Counted from the stretch's first letter, positions 25,327 to 33,689 are shown. The stretch is DNA of 33,752 nt from Clostridia bacterium (GCA_017467165.1 JAFTST010000063.1:1-33752); one strand, 5' to 3'. Notes: generated by a model from the sequence alone, not told the origin. A program made the numbers and translations.

Positions 25327-27517
25327 CTGTACAACCTCCGTTCTTTAATTTCATTCGCTCGATGCGGTCCCTTATAGCCTTGGGAAGCTCAACCTTGGGC
25401 GCATCCGGATGGAGCAGCCAGGTTGCCGCCTTGTGTGTTTCGGAAACCCTGAACATTGGCGGCTGCATCTCGAAATCTATCTTCATCGCGTACTTGTTTC
25501 TCGCGGCAAACGCGTCGCCGACGGGGGGATAAATAAGATTTGGAGGTGTGCCGGGAATTGCGTCAAGCTTTTCGTTGGTGTCAAGGTCGGGCATAGAGGA
25601 AAGCAGAGCCCAGGTGTACGGATGGCGCGGATCGTAGAATACGTCCTCGCTGGTACCCTCCTCGACAATTTTACCCGCGTACATAACGGCAATTCTGTCC
25701 GCCATATTCGCTACGACGCCAAGGTCGTGGGTAATGAAGATTACGGAGAGATTTCTCTCAGCCTTGAGCTTGTTTAGAAGCTCGAGAATCTGCGCCTGTA
25801 GGGTAACGTCGAGCGCCGTGGTGGGCTCGTCGCAGATAAGCACGTCGGGGTTTGCCGCAAGAGCGATAGCAATAACTATTCTCTGTCGCATACCGCCCGA
25901 GAACTCAAAGGGATACTGATTGTAACGGATTCTCGCGTCGGGAATACCAACCTCGTCCATCAGCTTTATCGCCTTATCGCGCGCCATTCTCTTGGTAATC
26001 TTATAAACGACCTCGGAGGCTCTCTCCTTCAGGTAGTCAATAAGACCGACCGCGTGAGCGTGAATATCTCTTTCACCCGCCCTCTCAATCGCGCGGTTAT
26101 AGCTCCTCACGAGCCTGTCGATTACAGAAACGATCTCTGCGCGCAGGTCCTCAAGATCGTAGACGTTCTTGGGCGCTACCTTCCAGTCGACCTTCTTGCC
26201 GCGAGCTATGAGCGCATCGCGCTTCGCGTTCTGCTTTTCGTATCTCGCCTCCTCCTTGGGATTGAGCTTTTCATAACGGAAATACTTTTCAACCGCGGTA
26301 GTGAGCGAGCTGCCAAAGGTATAAGCAACGTTATCCTTGATATATTCAAGACGGTCAATAGACCCCTCAACCTCAGCGATAACCCGCTTTGCCATGCTTC
26401 TTGCCTCTGCAATAGTGAGCGGAGCCGTTTCATAATACTCCCTCGCCTCAGCCAGCAGCGAAAGCGCGGCGCGCTTTTTAGCGAGCGATTTTTCGTAGGA
26501 GTTAGCGATTGCAAGCTCCTCGTATCTTATGAATTCCTCCATGAACTCGCGATTAAGATACTCGAGCGCCATCTTATTAACGGCTGCCATATCGCTAAGG
26601 TCAAGCGTAGCCTCGGGATTGCGGAAACGGTAGTAGCCTATACGGAAGAAGTTGGGTCTCTCTGCCGCAAGAAGCCTCTCAAGCAGCTTCTCAACGCTAT
26701 CAAGCGTCGAAAGAAGCGTATCGGAGAGAATGTAAGTGTGCGCCACTCCGTTCTCGTCCTTCGTAACCTTGTAGGCATCTCTTTCCTTCGTAATCGCCGA
26801 GCAAAGCGCGTCAATCTCAGCGTCAGCGCCTACGCTGAAAAACGGATTTTTCGTCAGCTTCAGAACGCTTACAAACTCAAGAAGCGTCTTTTTTACCTCA
26901 AGGCTCTGCTTTTTGGACGCGCGGAAAACGAAGTCCTTAACGTCGCCAAGCAGTCCCTCGGCAGAGTTATATGAAATGTTGTACGCGTTTTCAAGACCTA
27001 TGGCGAGAATATTGAATTTGTCAAAGGTTTCAATAATCCCGGGAACACTCTCGGCGTTAATCTCGGGGTGGCTCTGTGCCGCCTCGAGCATATTTTCCTT
27101 GAGCTTTGCGAGCATCGAATTAAACTCAACTCTCGCTCTTTTTCTGTTGGTTTTGTTTTTGAGAATCATCGCCTCGGTAATCTGGCGACCGATCTTTACG
27201 ATAGGGTCAAGGCTCGACAGGGGATCCTGGAATATCATAGAGATTTTATCTCCCCTTATCTTGCACATATCCTCCTCGGATATTTTGAGCATATCCTGAC
27301 CGTCGTAGAGAATCTCACCCGACTCGACGATGGCATTTCCCGCGAGAATACCGAGTATAGCCTTCGAGGTTACGGACTTACCCGAGCCCGACTCTCCGAC
27401 TATCGCGAGGGTTTCGCCACGGTGAAGATTAAAGGATATATTCCTTACCGCCTTAAGAATACCGCTGTTGGTACGGAAGGATATTTTTAGATTTTTAACT
27501 TCAATAATATTATCCAT
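25316..27517 (-). CDS. oppD: Oligopeptide ABC transporter ATP-binding protein OppD with a very large insertion
   Basis: OppD is the partner ATPase of OppF. The 733-residue product has Walker A GESGSGKS (41-48), Q-loop MIFQDP (Gln97), signature FSGGMRQR (539-546), Walker B VLICDEP (559-565) and switch His597. In ordinary OppD about 60 residues separate Q-loop and signature; here about 440 do, so roughly 375 residues (about 135-510) are inserted in the helical subdomain. The insert is charged and mostly helical, with no motif I recognise. The C-terminal region, which in many relatives holds four cysteines for an iron-sulfur cluster, has GDAFAARNKYAMKID and no cysteine. ATG 27517 follows GGAGGAG. 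It is one base after oppC and overlaps oppF. Confidence 0.92.
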   Translation of the reverse strand: MDNIIEVKNLKISFRTNSGILKAVRNISFNLHRGETLAIVGESGSGKSVTSKAILGILAGNAIVESGEILYDGQDMLKISEEDMCKIRGDKISMIFQDPLSSLDPIVKIGRQITEAMILKNKTNRKRARVEFNSMLAKLKENMLEAAQSHPEINAESVPGIIETFDKFNILAIGLENAYNISYNSAEGLLGDVKDFVFRASKKQSLEVKKTLLEFVSVLKLTKNPFFSVGADAEIDALCSAITKERDAYKVTKDENGVAHTYILSDTLLSTLDSVEKLLERLLAAERPNFFRIGYYRFRNPEATLDLSDMAAVNKMALEYLNREFMEEFIRYEELAIANSYEKSLAKKRAALSLLAEAREYYETAPLTIAEARSMAKRVIAEVEGSIDRLEYIKDNVAYTFGSSLTTAVEKYFRYEKLNPKEEARYEKQNAKRDALIARGKKVDWKVAPKNVYDLEDLRAEIVSVIDRLVRSYNRAIERAGERDIHAHAVGLIDYLKERASEVVYKITKRMARDKAIKLMDEVGIPDARIRYNQYPFEFSGGMRQRIVIAIALAANPDVLICDEPTTALDVTLQAQILELLNKLKAERNLSVIFITHDLGVVANMADRIAVMYAGKIVEEGTSEDVFYDPRHPYTWALLSSMPDLDTNEKLDAIPGTPPNLIYPPVGDAFAARNKYAMKIDFEMQPPMFRVSETHKAATWLLHPDAPKVELPKAIRDRIERMKLKNGGCTDAE

Positions 27518-27518
27518 C

Positions 27519-29126
27519 TTACTCCTCCACTCCGCGCAACGACGGGTTAAACGCGTCGCGCAATCCGTTACCAAACAGGTTAAAGCATATCATAAGAAGC
27601 GAAATTATAGCCGCGGGGAAAAGCATAAGGTGAGGATATGTCGTCCAGAGCGATTCCGCGTTGGAAAGAAGCGTACCGACAGAGGTCTGCGTCGGAGATC
27701 CGAGAGATACGATACCGAGGTAGCTTAACATACTCTCGCTGAAGATAACGCTCGGAATAGCGAGAACCGACGCGGTGATAATGGTACCCAGCGTATTCGG
27801 GAAGATATGCTTCCAGATTATACGTCTGTCCCTGGCTCCGAGAGTTCTCGCCGCCATTACGTACTCCTGGTTCTTGAAGCGGTAGAACTGCGTTCTGACA
27901 AGGCTCGCAGTGCCTATCCAGCCCGTGAGCACGAAGGCGAACAGAAGGCTGGGTATCGGTCCCGCCTTTGCCGCCAGATGTATCTGGAACAGCGTCGCAA
28001 CGACGATAAACGGTACTCCCGAAAGAACGTAGGAGATAAACTCAAGGACGAGGTCGACGTTTCCGCCGTAATAGCCCTCGACCGCGCCGTACATTGCGCC
28101 AAGAACGAAGTTAATAGCGAAAATACATACCGCGAGAAGAAGCGAGAGACGGATACCGATAGCAAGACGGTACGCCATATCGTAGCCCGAGGTGTCCGTG
28201 CCGAAGAAGAACTGCGGCTCTCTGCCCTCGTGGGTGTATCTGTAATAGTTGTAGTAGAGTGTTCTCACTCTGTACATAGCGGTTTCCTGAGTTCCGCCGC
28301 CCTTGTAGTTATAAAAGACGAGATTGCCCTCGGCATCTCTCTGATAGTTTTCCTCAAGCACGAGCTCGTTGATATCGTCGTACTTGATGACAACGGGCTC
28401 GCCCTTGCTGTTGAGTCTGACAGGCTCGCCTCTGGAATTGGTCTTGTACCACCAGTTAGCCGCGTTGTTCGTGTCGTTGGAGAGCTTAGCGAAATTATAA
28501 TCGTTTTCCGCTATCATCGGGTATATAAGCTGTATACCCGTTTCCTCCTGCCATGCGAGCATAGCGTTATACTCAGCCTGCTCAACGTCGATATACGCGA
28601 AGCCTACCTGAAGATAATCGTCAACCTTGGCGTTATACATCAGCTTTTCATTTCTTCCCTGCATAACCGACTCAATCGAGTCGATCTTAGTCACGGGCAT
28701 AAGAGGGCTTTTCTCCTCAAGCGCCTCGCCAACAGAGGGAATATTTTCAAAATCGGTGTCCGCCGCGATACCGATACCGACAATGTAGGCAAAGCCCTTT
28801 TCATTGTACTGAATATCCAAGTCGCCCGTGAGCAATCCGATTTTCGAGAGCGCGAGGTTTCTCGGAACCTTGTTCTGATATCTGGTATTCGCAACCGTGC
28901 CGATTTCAGCGGGGTTGAAGAAGGGCACGATTACAGCGAAAAGCACGATACAGAGAATTATGATAGCAGCCACGATAGACGCCTTGTTCTTGCAGAAGCG
29001 GTTCCACGCGTCGCGGAAATATCCGATAGGCTTATCGTCGAACTTCTGGTCCTTGATGCGCTCGCCAACCATAGCGAACTCAAACTTTTCCTTTGGGATT
29101 GAAACAACGTTTGTATCTTTAGCCAT
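27519..29126 (-). CDS. oppC: Oligopeptide ABC transporter permease OppC with large extracytoplasmic domain
   Basis: OppC is one of the two transmembrane subunits. The 535-residue product has a cytoplasmic N-terminus (1-50), first membrane helix (about 51-70), then about 230 residues outside the membrane before the conserved GTDTSGYD (309-316) and GIRLSL entry to the permease core. Ordinary OppC is about 300 residues with some 40 there, so about 180-200 are extra. The block carries two repeats of the type NSRGEPV/NSKGEPV and DAEGNLVFY. The core has five further helices and the ATPase-coupling EAA loop AARTLGARDRRIIWKHIFPN. ATG 29126 follows GGGAGA, one base after oppB. Confidence 0.93.
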   Translation of the reverse strand: MAKDTNVVSIPKEKFEFAMVGERIKDQKFDDKPIGYFRDAWNRFCKNKASIVAAIIILCIVLFAVIVPFFNPAEIGTVANTRYQNKVPRNLALSKIGLLTGDLDIQYNEKGFAYIVGIGIAADTDFENIPSVGEALEEKSPLMPVTKIDSIESVMQGRNEKLMYNAKVDDYLQVGFAYIDVEQAEYNAMLAWQEETGIQLIYPMIAENDYNFAKLSNDTNNAANWWYKTNSRGEPVRLNSKGEPVVIKYDDINELVLEENYQRDAEGNLVFYNYKGGGTQETAMYRVRTLYYNYYRYTHEGREPQFFFGTDTSGYDMAYRLAIGIRLSLLLAVCIFAINFVLGAMYGAVEGYYGGNVDLVLEFISYVLSGVPFIVVATLFQIHLAAKAGPIPSLLFAFVLTGWIGTASLVRTQFYRFKNQEYVMAARTLGARDRRIIWKHIFPNTLGTIITASVLAIPSVIFSESMLSYLGIVSLGSPTQTSVGTLLSNAESLWTTYPHLMLFPAAIISLLMICFNLFGNGLRDAFNPSLRGVEE

Positions 29127-29127
29127 A

Positions 29128-30090
29128 TTATCTCTCTCCCATCCTTATTCTCGGATCTATAAATCCGTAGCTTATATCTACAATAATACCTGCCAGAAGG
29201 CTTACGAAGGTATAGAAAATACTGTCCATCATAAACACGTCGTAGTCACGCATAGTAACCGACTTTATATAAAGCTGACCGACACCGGGAATAGCGAAAA
29301 TCTGCTCGATAATCATAGAGCCGCCGAGAATGCCTATAAAGCTTCCGATAATACCGGGAAGTATAGGCACCATAGCGTTCTTGAGCGCGTGTCTGGTGGT
29401 AGCCTGAGCTCTTGTAAGACCCTTCGTTCTCGCAAGAAGCATATAGTCCATAGTAAGCGTTTCGGTGAGCTCCGCGCGGGTAGATCTCGCAAGGCCGGCA
29501 ATAGTGCCGAAGGAAAGCGAAAGAATCGCGGGAATCATAGAGTGGAACATTTTCCAGGTGAGCCATCCGCCCGAATCGTTGAGCGAGAGGATTGTCGGCG
29601 GGAAAAGGTCCAGCTTGAAATACAGGAAATATTGGACGAGGAACGCGTAAACGTAGCTTGGTACCGAAACGAAGAGAATAACCATAATGCTTACGACGTG
29701 GTCCTGCCACTTATTCTTTTTGATTGCGGCGTAAATACCCGCAATAATGCCGATGGGAATAGCGAAAAGAAGAGAATAGAGATTGACGAGTATCGTAGGC
29801 AGAAGTCGTCCGACAAGCAAATTCCACGCAGGTGTCGTGGTATCAATCTTCCAGGACGTGCCGAAATCCCATTCTGTAACTATACCCTTCAGATAGTTAT
29901 AATACTGTACTATAAGAGGGTCGTTATAGCCGCGCGCATCCCATATCTGCTCTATAACCTGCTGTTGAGCCTTGTTCGTACCCTCGGGCGGAGACATAGG
30001 CAAAACTCGTATAAGCATAAAGCATATAGTGGTTATGCAAAACAGCGCTACAAGCATAAGCAATAGTCGCTTAAAAATATATTTAATCAT
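29128..30090 (-). CDS. oppB: Oligopeptide ABC transporter permease OppB
   Basis: OppB is the second permease subunit. The 320-residue product is of ordinary size: first helix at about 9-29 (LLLMLVALFCITTICFMLIR), an extracytoplasmic stretch to about 95, then five helices with the EAA loop DYMLLARTKGLTRAQATTRHALKNAM (split: DYMLLARTKGLTR and AQATTRHALKNAM) around 212-240 and GFIDPRIR at the C-terminus. ATG 30090 follows AAAGG by eight bases. The 244-bp gap to oppA carries a hairpin that probably lowers expression of the downstream genes relative to oppA. Confidence 0.95.
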   Translation of the reverse strand: MIKYIFKRLLLMLVALFCITTICFMLIRVLPMSPPEGTNKAQQQVIEQIWDARGYNDPLIVQYYNYLKGIVTEWDFGTSWKIDTTTPAWNLLVGRLLPTILVNLYSLLFAIPIGIIAGIYAAIKKNKWQDHVVSIMVILFVSVPSYVYAFLVQYFLYFKLDLFPPTILSLNDSGGWLTWKMFHSMIPAILSLSFGTIAGLARSTRAELTETLTMDYMLLARTKGLTRAQATTRHALKNAMVPILPGIIGSFIGILGGSMIIEQIFAIPGVGQLYIKSVTMRDYDVFMMDSIFYTFVSLLAGIIVDISYGFIDPRIRMGER

Positions 30091-30334
30091 TTTTGTAACC
30101 TTTCAGAAGCGTAATACCGCCCCCCGTTAACCGCACGGGAAAGCGGGAGTCGGCGGGTGCAGATAACGAACACACCACTTCGATCTGATTTATAAAACGT
30201 CCGATTTTGTCCGCTCTTGGTTTCAAGCGGGTAAAAATTTGCCATCTCTATACGGCAAGTAATGGGAGAACTCGCATTCTCCCATTACCCATTATTTTAT
30301 GTCAAAAGACAAAATTTACACTTAAATCTTCAGA
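30091..30334 (-). other. oppA-oppB intergenic region
   Basis: The 244 bp contain no gene. They hold the strong hairpin described separately, a weaker imperfect inverted repeat around 30211-30231 (CCGCTCTTGG with CAAGCGG), a GC-rich stretch near 30118-30148, and AAAGG before oppB. No convincing promoter for oppB is seen. Confidence 0.5.
30259..30288 (-). promoter_or_regulatory. 12-bp stem hairpin between oppA and oppB
   Basis: GTAATGGGAGAA (30259-30270) and TTCTCCCATTAC (30277-30288) pair perfectly around a 6-base loop. On the minus strand the hairpin is followed by TTGCCG, not by a run of T. A role in protecting the oppA message end or in partial termination is more likely than full termination. 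Confidence 0.7.
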
Positions 30335-33040
30335 TTAGGTGTAGTTAAGAACGCCGTTCTGATCTGCAACGTACTGTGCCCACTCAGCGTCGGTGTAGTT
30401 GTACTTCATAAGACGAAGTCCGCCGTAGCCGTACATAATGTTGTAGTTCTGAGTGTAGTAGTCAGCCTTGTAGGAAAGAAGCGAGCAAATGGTAGTGCCT
30501 GCAAGAGGAATTCTGTAGTAGAGCTTAAGGTAAGCCTCCTCGAGCATAGCGGTGATCTCAAGCTTGGTCTGCATAGATGCGTTTGCAAAATCACCGGTAC
30601 CGATCATGCTGTTCGACCACTCCTGCCATGTCATAGTTGCTTCCTCGCCGTCAACGGTAAGAGTAAGAGTCTCGGTGGTGGGATCCCAGCATCCAAGCTC
30701 GTTTACGCCGTACTGATCAGGATCCATGTAGGTCTGGAAGTTACGGAAGGGATAGAACGCAGCGCCGCCCCATGCACCGTAGCCGATAGCGTACTTGCCT
30801 GCGGGAACGTCACCGTATCTGTCATCAATGTTACCGATTGCCTCGAAGGTAACGGTTCCGAAGCCGGAGCCTGCAACTGCAGCGTTGATATACTCGTTAA
30901 GCTTTGCAACCTGCTTGTTATCGTCCTCCTGGAGAGCGCCCTTTGCCCAACCGATCTGGATCCTGATGGGCTCGCCTGCGGTGTAAAGGCCTGCCTCAAC
31001 AAGCTCATCAAACGCGGTCTTCATAAGAGCCTTAGCCTCAGTGAGGTTGTAACCGGTGATGGAGTTGTATGCCTCCTCAAGAGTAGCGTAGAGCTCGCCC
31101 TCGCCGTACTTAACGCCGTAGAGGTTACAGATTGCCTGCATAGCGGGCTCGGACTTTCTGTAAGAGGAGTTAGGATCGTTGTAAATGTCGTAGTGATAGA
31201 GCTTATTCATAAGAGAGTAAGCGGGAGTCCATGCCTGAGTAACGGTAACGTAGTCAGTTCTGTCAATCGCAAGCGACATAGCCTTACGGAAGTTTTCGTT
31301 AGTAAGAACTACGGAGAATGCGTTTACACCCTGGTCATCAAGCTTCTTAAGAGCCTCAAGACCGGTGTTGAAGAAGAAGGACATGGTGTAGGTCTCATCT
31401 TCCTTATAGAGTCTGTCGGAGAGATTGTACTTGGAAAGCTCTGCAGCTGTGGGAGAGTATTCCATAAGCTCGCCCTTGAAGAACTTCTGGTTAGCAACCT
31501 GCTCGTTCATTACGTCGATAACTATTTTGGTGGTCTGATACTGCTGGTGCTTCTTGCCGTCAACCTCAAAGTTGGTCTCGGAGTAAAGCTCGCCGTTTTC
31601 AAGCTTGGTAAAGCCGTACCAGTTCTCGTTCTGAACGTAAACAACCTGCTTGTCGTCCTCGAAGGAGGAAATCTTATAAGTACCGTAGGACATAGAGGTT
31701 TCCTTGGAGGTGCAGTAGTTGGTTACGATAAGACCGCCCTCTTCCTTCTTGCCTGCTTCGTAAAGGGGCTCGTAAACAAGCCATGTGTCGGTGCAGGAGG
31801 TGAGGAAGTAGTTGAGGTCGATAGCATTCTGGCAAACGTAGCGAATGGTGTAGTCGTCAACCTTGTAGCATCCAACTGCATCATACTCTACCTTCTCGCC
31901 GGTGCGAGCGAAGTAAAGGAAGAACTCGTTCCATGCAAGAGGATTTGTGTCGCCGAAGTTAAGAGCGACACCCTTGAACTCCTCGATAGCGGTGGGAGTC
32001 ATGGGGATAACGCCGTAAGCGTCCTCGGTATCCGCATACTTTGCGTATACGTTTACGTAGTATACGGGCTCGGTCTTGTAAACGGGGTCGCCGTTCTCGT
32101 CAACCTTGGGATTGCCGTTCTCGTCGGTATCCTGAACGTAAACGGGATTGCCTTCAGCGTCAACCTTAGGCTCGCCATTCTCGTCCTTCTCAACAACGAG
32201 CTTCTGACGAACCTCAATGTAATCGGGAAGATTGTCAAGGTCAAGCTCCTCAACAACAGGAACGGAGAAGTAGCCTGCGCCAGCGTAGCCTGCGTCAGCG
32301 TACTCGTTCATGGAGTTAGCGCCGAAGAAGGGTACAAGACCGCTGAAGGTAGTGTAAACAACCTTCTCCTCGCCGTTAATGGTAACGGTAGCAAATCCCT
32401 CGTCATTAACGTTGTAGTTCTCGAAGTAATCATCGGCAGAGCCGGTGAGCCAAGTCTCGTAAATAGGAGCCTCGGAGTTGTAGAAAGCAAAGCCACCTGC
32501 AACAGCAGACTCGCCGGATATGTAGAGGTTAGCTCTGTAGTTTCTCATCTTCGAGTCAAGGAGCTGCTTCATCGAATAGATATAAGTATCAGCGTTGATA
32601 GCTACGCCGTTTTCCCACTTTGCGTTGGGATTGAGCTTAATCTCGTAAACGTAACCCTCGGTCACGTCGGTAGCAGCCTTATCCTTGGGAAGCGAGCAGG
32701 CATACTTTGTAAGGTCTGCCTGATTCTGTGCGGTAACGTCGGTGATGGAGGTAGCCATCTCGTATACCCACTGGTAAATGCCTTCCTCGGTATCCTTGGG
32801 CGCCAATGTTACAAAGGGCGAAGTGATAAAGCCGAGAATGGAACTGTCTGCATTGGTCTCCCAGGTGTGAGGGTTCCAGTTGTTACCGAGAGCGGTAGAC
32901 CAGCTGTTATATGTGTACTCGTTCTTAACTACGGGATCAGGATCCTTCTCTCTCTTACAAGAAGCAAGAGCAGCCATAGCAGAAACAAGCATGCATACTG
33001 TGAGAGCCAAGCAAAGAACTCTTTTGAATGTCTTGTTCAT
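30335..33040 (-). CDS. oppA: Oligopeptide-binding lipoprotein OppA, enlarged
   Basis: OppA-type proteins (SBP family 5) capture peptides outside the cell and deliver them to OppBC. The 901-residue product has a lipoprotein signal: basic MNKTFKRV, hydrophobic stretch and lipobox LASC with Cys28. The mature protein begins with a short acidic linker, then family features such as KWENGVAINADTYIYSMKQLLD (split KWENGVAINAD, TYIYSMKQLLD, about 141-162), ENFRKAMSLAIDRTDY in the second half and the C-terminal lobe with YRIPLAG. Typical length is about 540-600. A 20-residue unit rich in DENGxPKV and GxPVY occurs twice at 286-325. ATG 33040 follows AAAGGA. It is the first gene of the operon. Confidence 0.94.
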   Translation of the reverse strand: MNKTFKRVLCLALTVCMLVSAMAALASCKREKDPDPVVKNEYTYNSWSTALGNNWNPHTWETNADSSILGFITSPFVTLAPKDTEEGIYQWVYEMATSITDVTAQNQADLTKYACSLPKDKAATDVTEGYVYEIKLNPNAKWENGVAINADTYIYSMKQLLDSKMRNYRANLYISGESAVAGGFAFYNSEAPIYETWLTGSADDYFENYNVNDEGFATVTINGEEKVVYTTFSGLVPFFGANSMNEYADAGYAGAGYFSVPVVEELDLDNLPDYIEVRQKLVVEKDENGEPKVDAEGNPVYVQDTDENGNPKVDENGDPVYKTEPVYYVNVYAKYADTEDAYGVIPMTPTAIEEFKGVALNFGDTNPLAWNEFFLYFARTGEKVEYDAVGCYKVDDYTIRYVCQNAIDLNYFLTSCTDTWLVYEPLYEAGKKEEGGLIVTNYCTSKETSMSYGTYKISSFEDDKQVVYVQNENWYGFTKLENGELYSETNFEVDGKKHQQYQTTKIVIDVMNEQVANQKFFKGELMEYSPTAAELSKYNLSDRLYKEDETYTMSFFFNTGLEALKKLDDQGVNAFSVVLTNENFRKAMSLAIDRTDYVTVTQAWTPAYSLMNKLYHYDIYNDPNSSYRKSEPAMQAICNLYGVKYGEGELYATLEEAYNSITGYNLTEAKALMKTAFDELVEAGLYTAGEPIRIQIGWAKGALQEDDNKQVAKLNEYINAAVAGSGFGTVTFEAIGNIDDRYGDVPAGKYAIGYGAWGGAAFYPFRNFQTYMDPDQYGVNELGCWDPTTETLTLTVDGEEATMTWQEWSNSMIGTGDFANASMQTKLEITAMLEEAYLKLYYRIPLAGTTICSLLSYKADYYTQNYNIMYGYGGLRLMKYNYTDAEWAQYVADQNGVLNYT
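32079..32198 (-). repeat. 60-bp tandem repeat inside oppA
   Basis: Two adjacent 60-base units (32079-32138 and 32139-32198), recognisable by the shared AACGGG, GCGTCAACCTT or TCGTCAACCTT and CGTTCTCGTC blocks, encode two 20-residue units, each built from a DENG-type and a GNPVY-type half. The copies differ at several bases, so the duplication is not very recent. Confidence 0.8.
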
Positions 33041-33176
33041 AACTGTATTTCCTTTCTAATCTTATATAATTGCCGCATTGGGCTGATTATATATTATGTT
33101 TTTTTACCAAGGCGGCGCCTGACAAATCATACTATCATCCGACCCGTACAGGCTGATCCGTGATTGATATGACGCT

Positions 33177-33205
33177 ATTATAAACAAAAGAAGGTATTTT
33201 GTCAA
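33177..33205 (-). promoter_or_regulatory. Perfect consensus promoter of the opp operon
   Basis: On the minus strand TTGACA (33200-33205) and TATAAT (33177-33182) are exactly 17 bases apart. Transcription should begin near 33170, giving a leader of about 130 nt before ATG 33040. The leader contains a short GC-rich inverted repeat (AGGC/GCCT near 33110-33122). Confidence 0.87.
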
Positions 33206-33213
33206 TACTTTTA

Positions 33214-33234
33214 GGTATGAGGCTTTCTCATACC
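33214..33234. promoter_or_regulatory. Palindrome upstream of the opp promoter (candidate operator)
   Basis: GGTATGAG (33214-33221) and CTCATACC (33227-33234) form an 8-bp inverted repeat with a 5-base centre, eight bases upstream of the -35 box. On neither strand is it followed directly by a T run, so a protein-binding site is more likely than a terminator. The regulator is unknown. Confidence 0.5.
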
Positions 33235-33495
33235 CCTGTCGGTTTTTTTAATTAAATAACAAAAACGACAAACCGCCAAGCCAATTATCCGTCTTTTTGT
33301 GCAATTTGTACAACAAAATCACCCAGACAATATTTTATATAATAGGAAGCCTCCCGATTTTGTGCAACCTTTATTTTCCAAATATCAAAAAAACAATACC
33401 GAAATAAAAAATATCCCCTCGCCAATTATCCGACTTTCTTGTTAATTGCTCGCTTTCCATTTTTACTTTTCAATTCTGCATTGAACACAATCCCC

Positions 33496-33535
33496 AAGGC
33501 AGCTCCGCCGCCAGCTCCCTTTACACAAGGGAGCC
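33496..33535. repeat. Hairpin-forming intergenic repeat
   Basis: A GC-rich stretch contains GCTCCCTT (33514-33521) and AAGGGAGC (33527-33534), an 8-bp stem with a 5-base loop, preceded by GGCAGCTCCGCCGCCA. It resembles the short dispersed intergenic elements seen in many gut Firmicutes. That comparison is from memory; only one copy is in the window. Confidence 0.5.
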
Positions 33536-33578
33536 TAAACATTCCGCATTTTCAACTTTCAATTTTCCATTTTCAATT

Positions 33579-33606
33579 CTGCATTATGCATTCTGCATTA
33601 TGCATT
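33579..33606. repeat. Tandem 14-bp repeat CTGCATTATGCATT
   Basis: Two perfect head-to-tail copies (33579-33592, 33593-33606) follow a stretch of degenerate TTTTCAA units (33549-33577). This looks like low-complexity intergenic repeat sequence. Confidence 0.75.
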
Positions 33607-33689
33607 AACCCCGCCCGAGATTCTTCTCTTTGTCCCGCCTGAGGTTCTTGGCGGGTTAAGATGCCCCTTATCGCTCCAAAAGAAGAAAA

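Noticed and set aside
31193..33163. 656-codon plus-strand open frame opposite oppA
   Set aside because: It mirrors oppA codon usage on the antisense strand and gives a repetitive Val/Leu-rich translation; no ribosome site and no family likeness.
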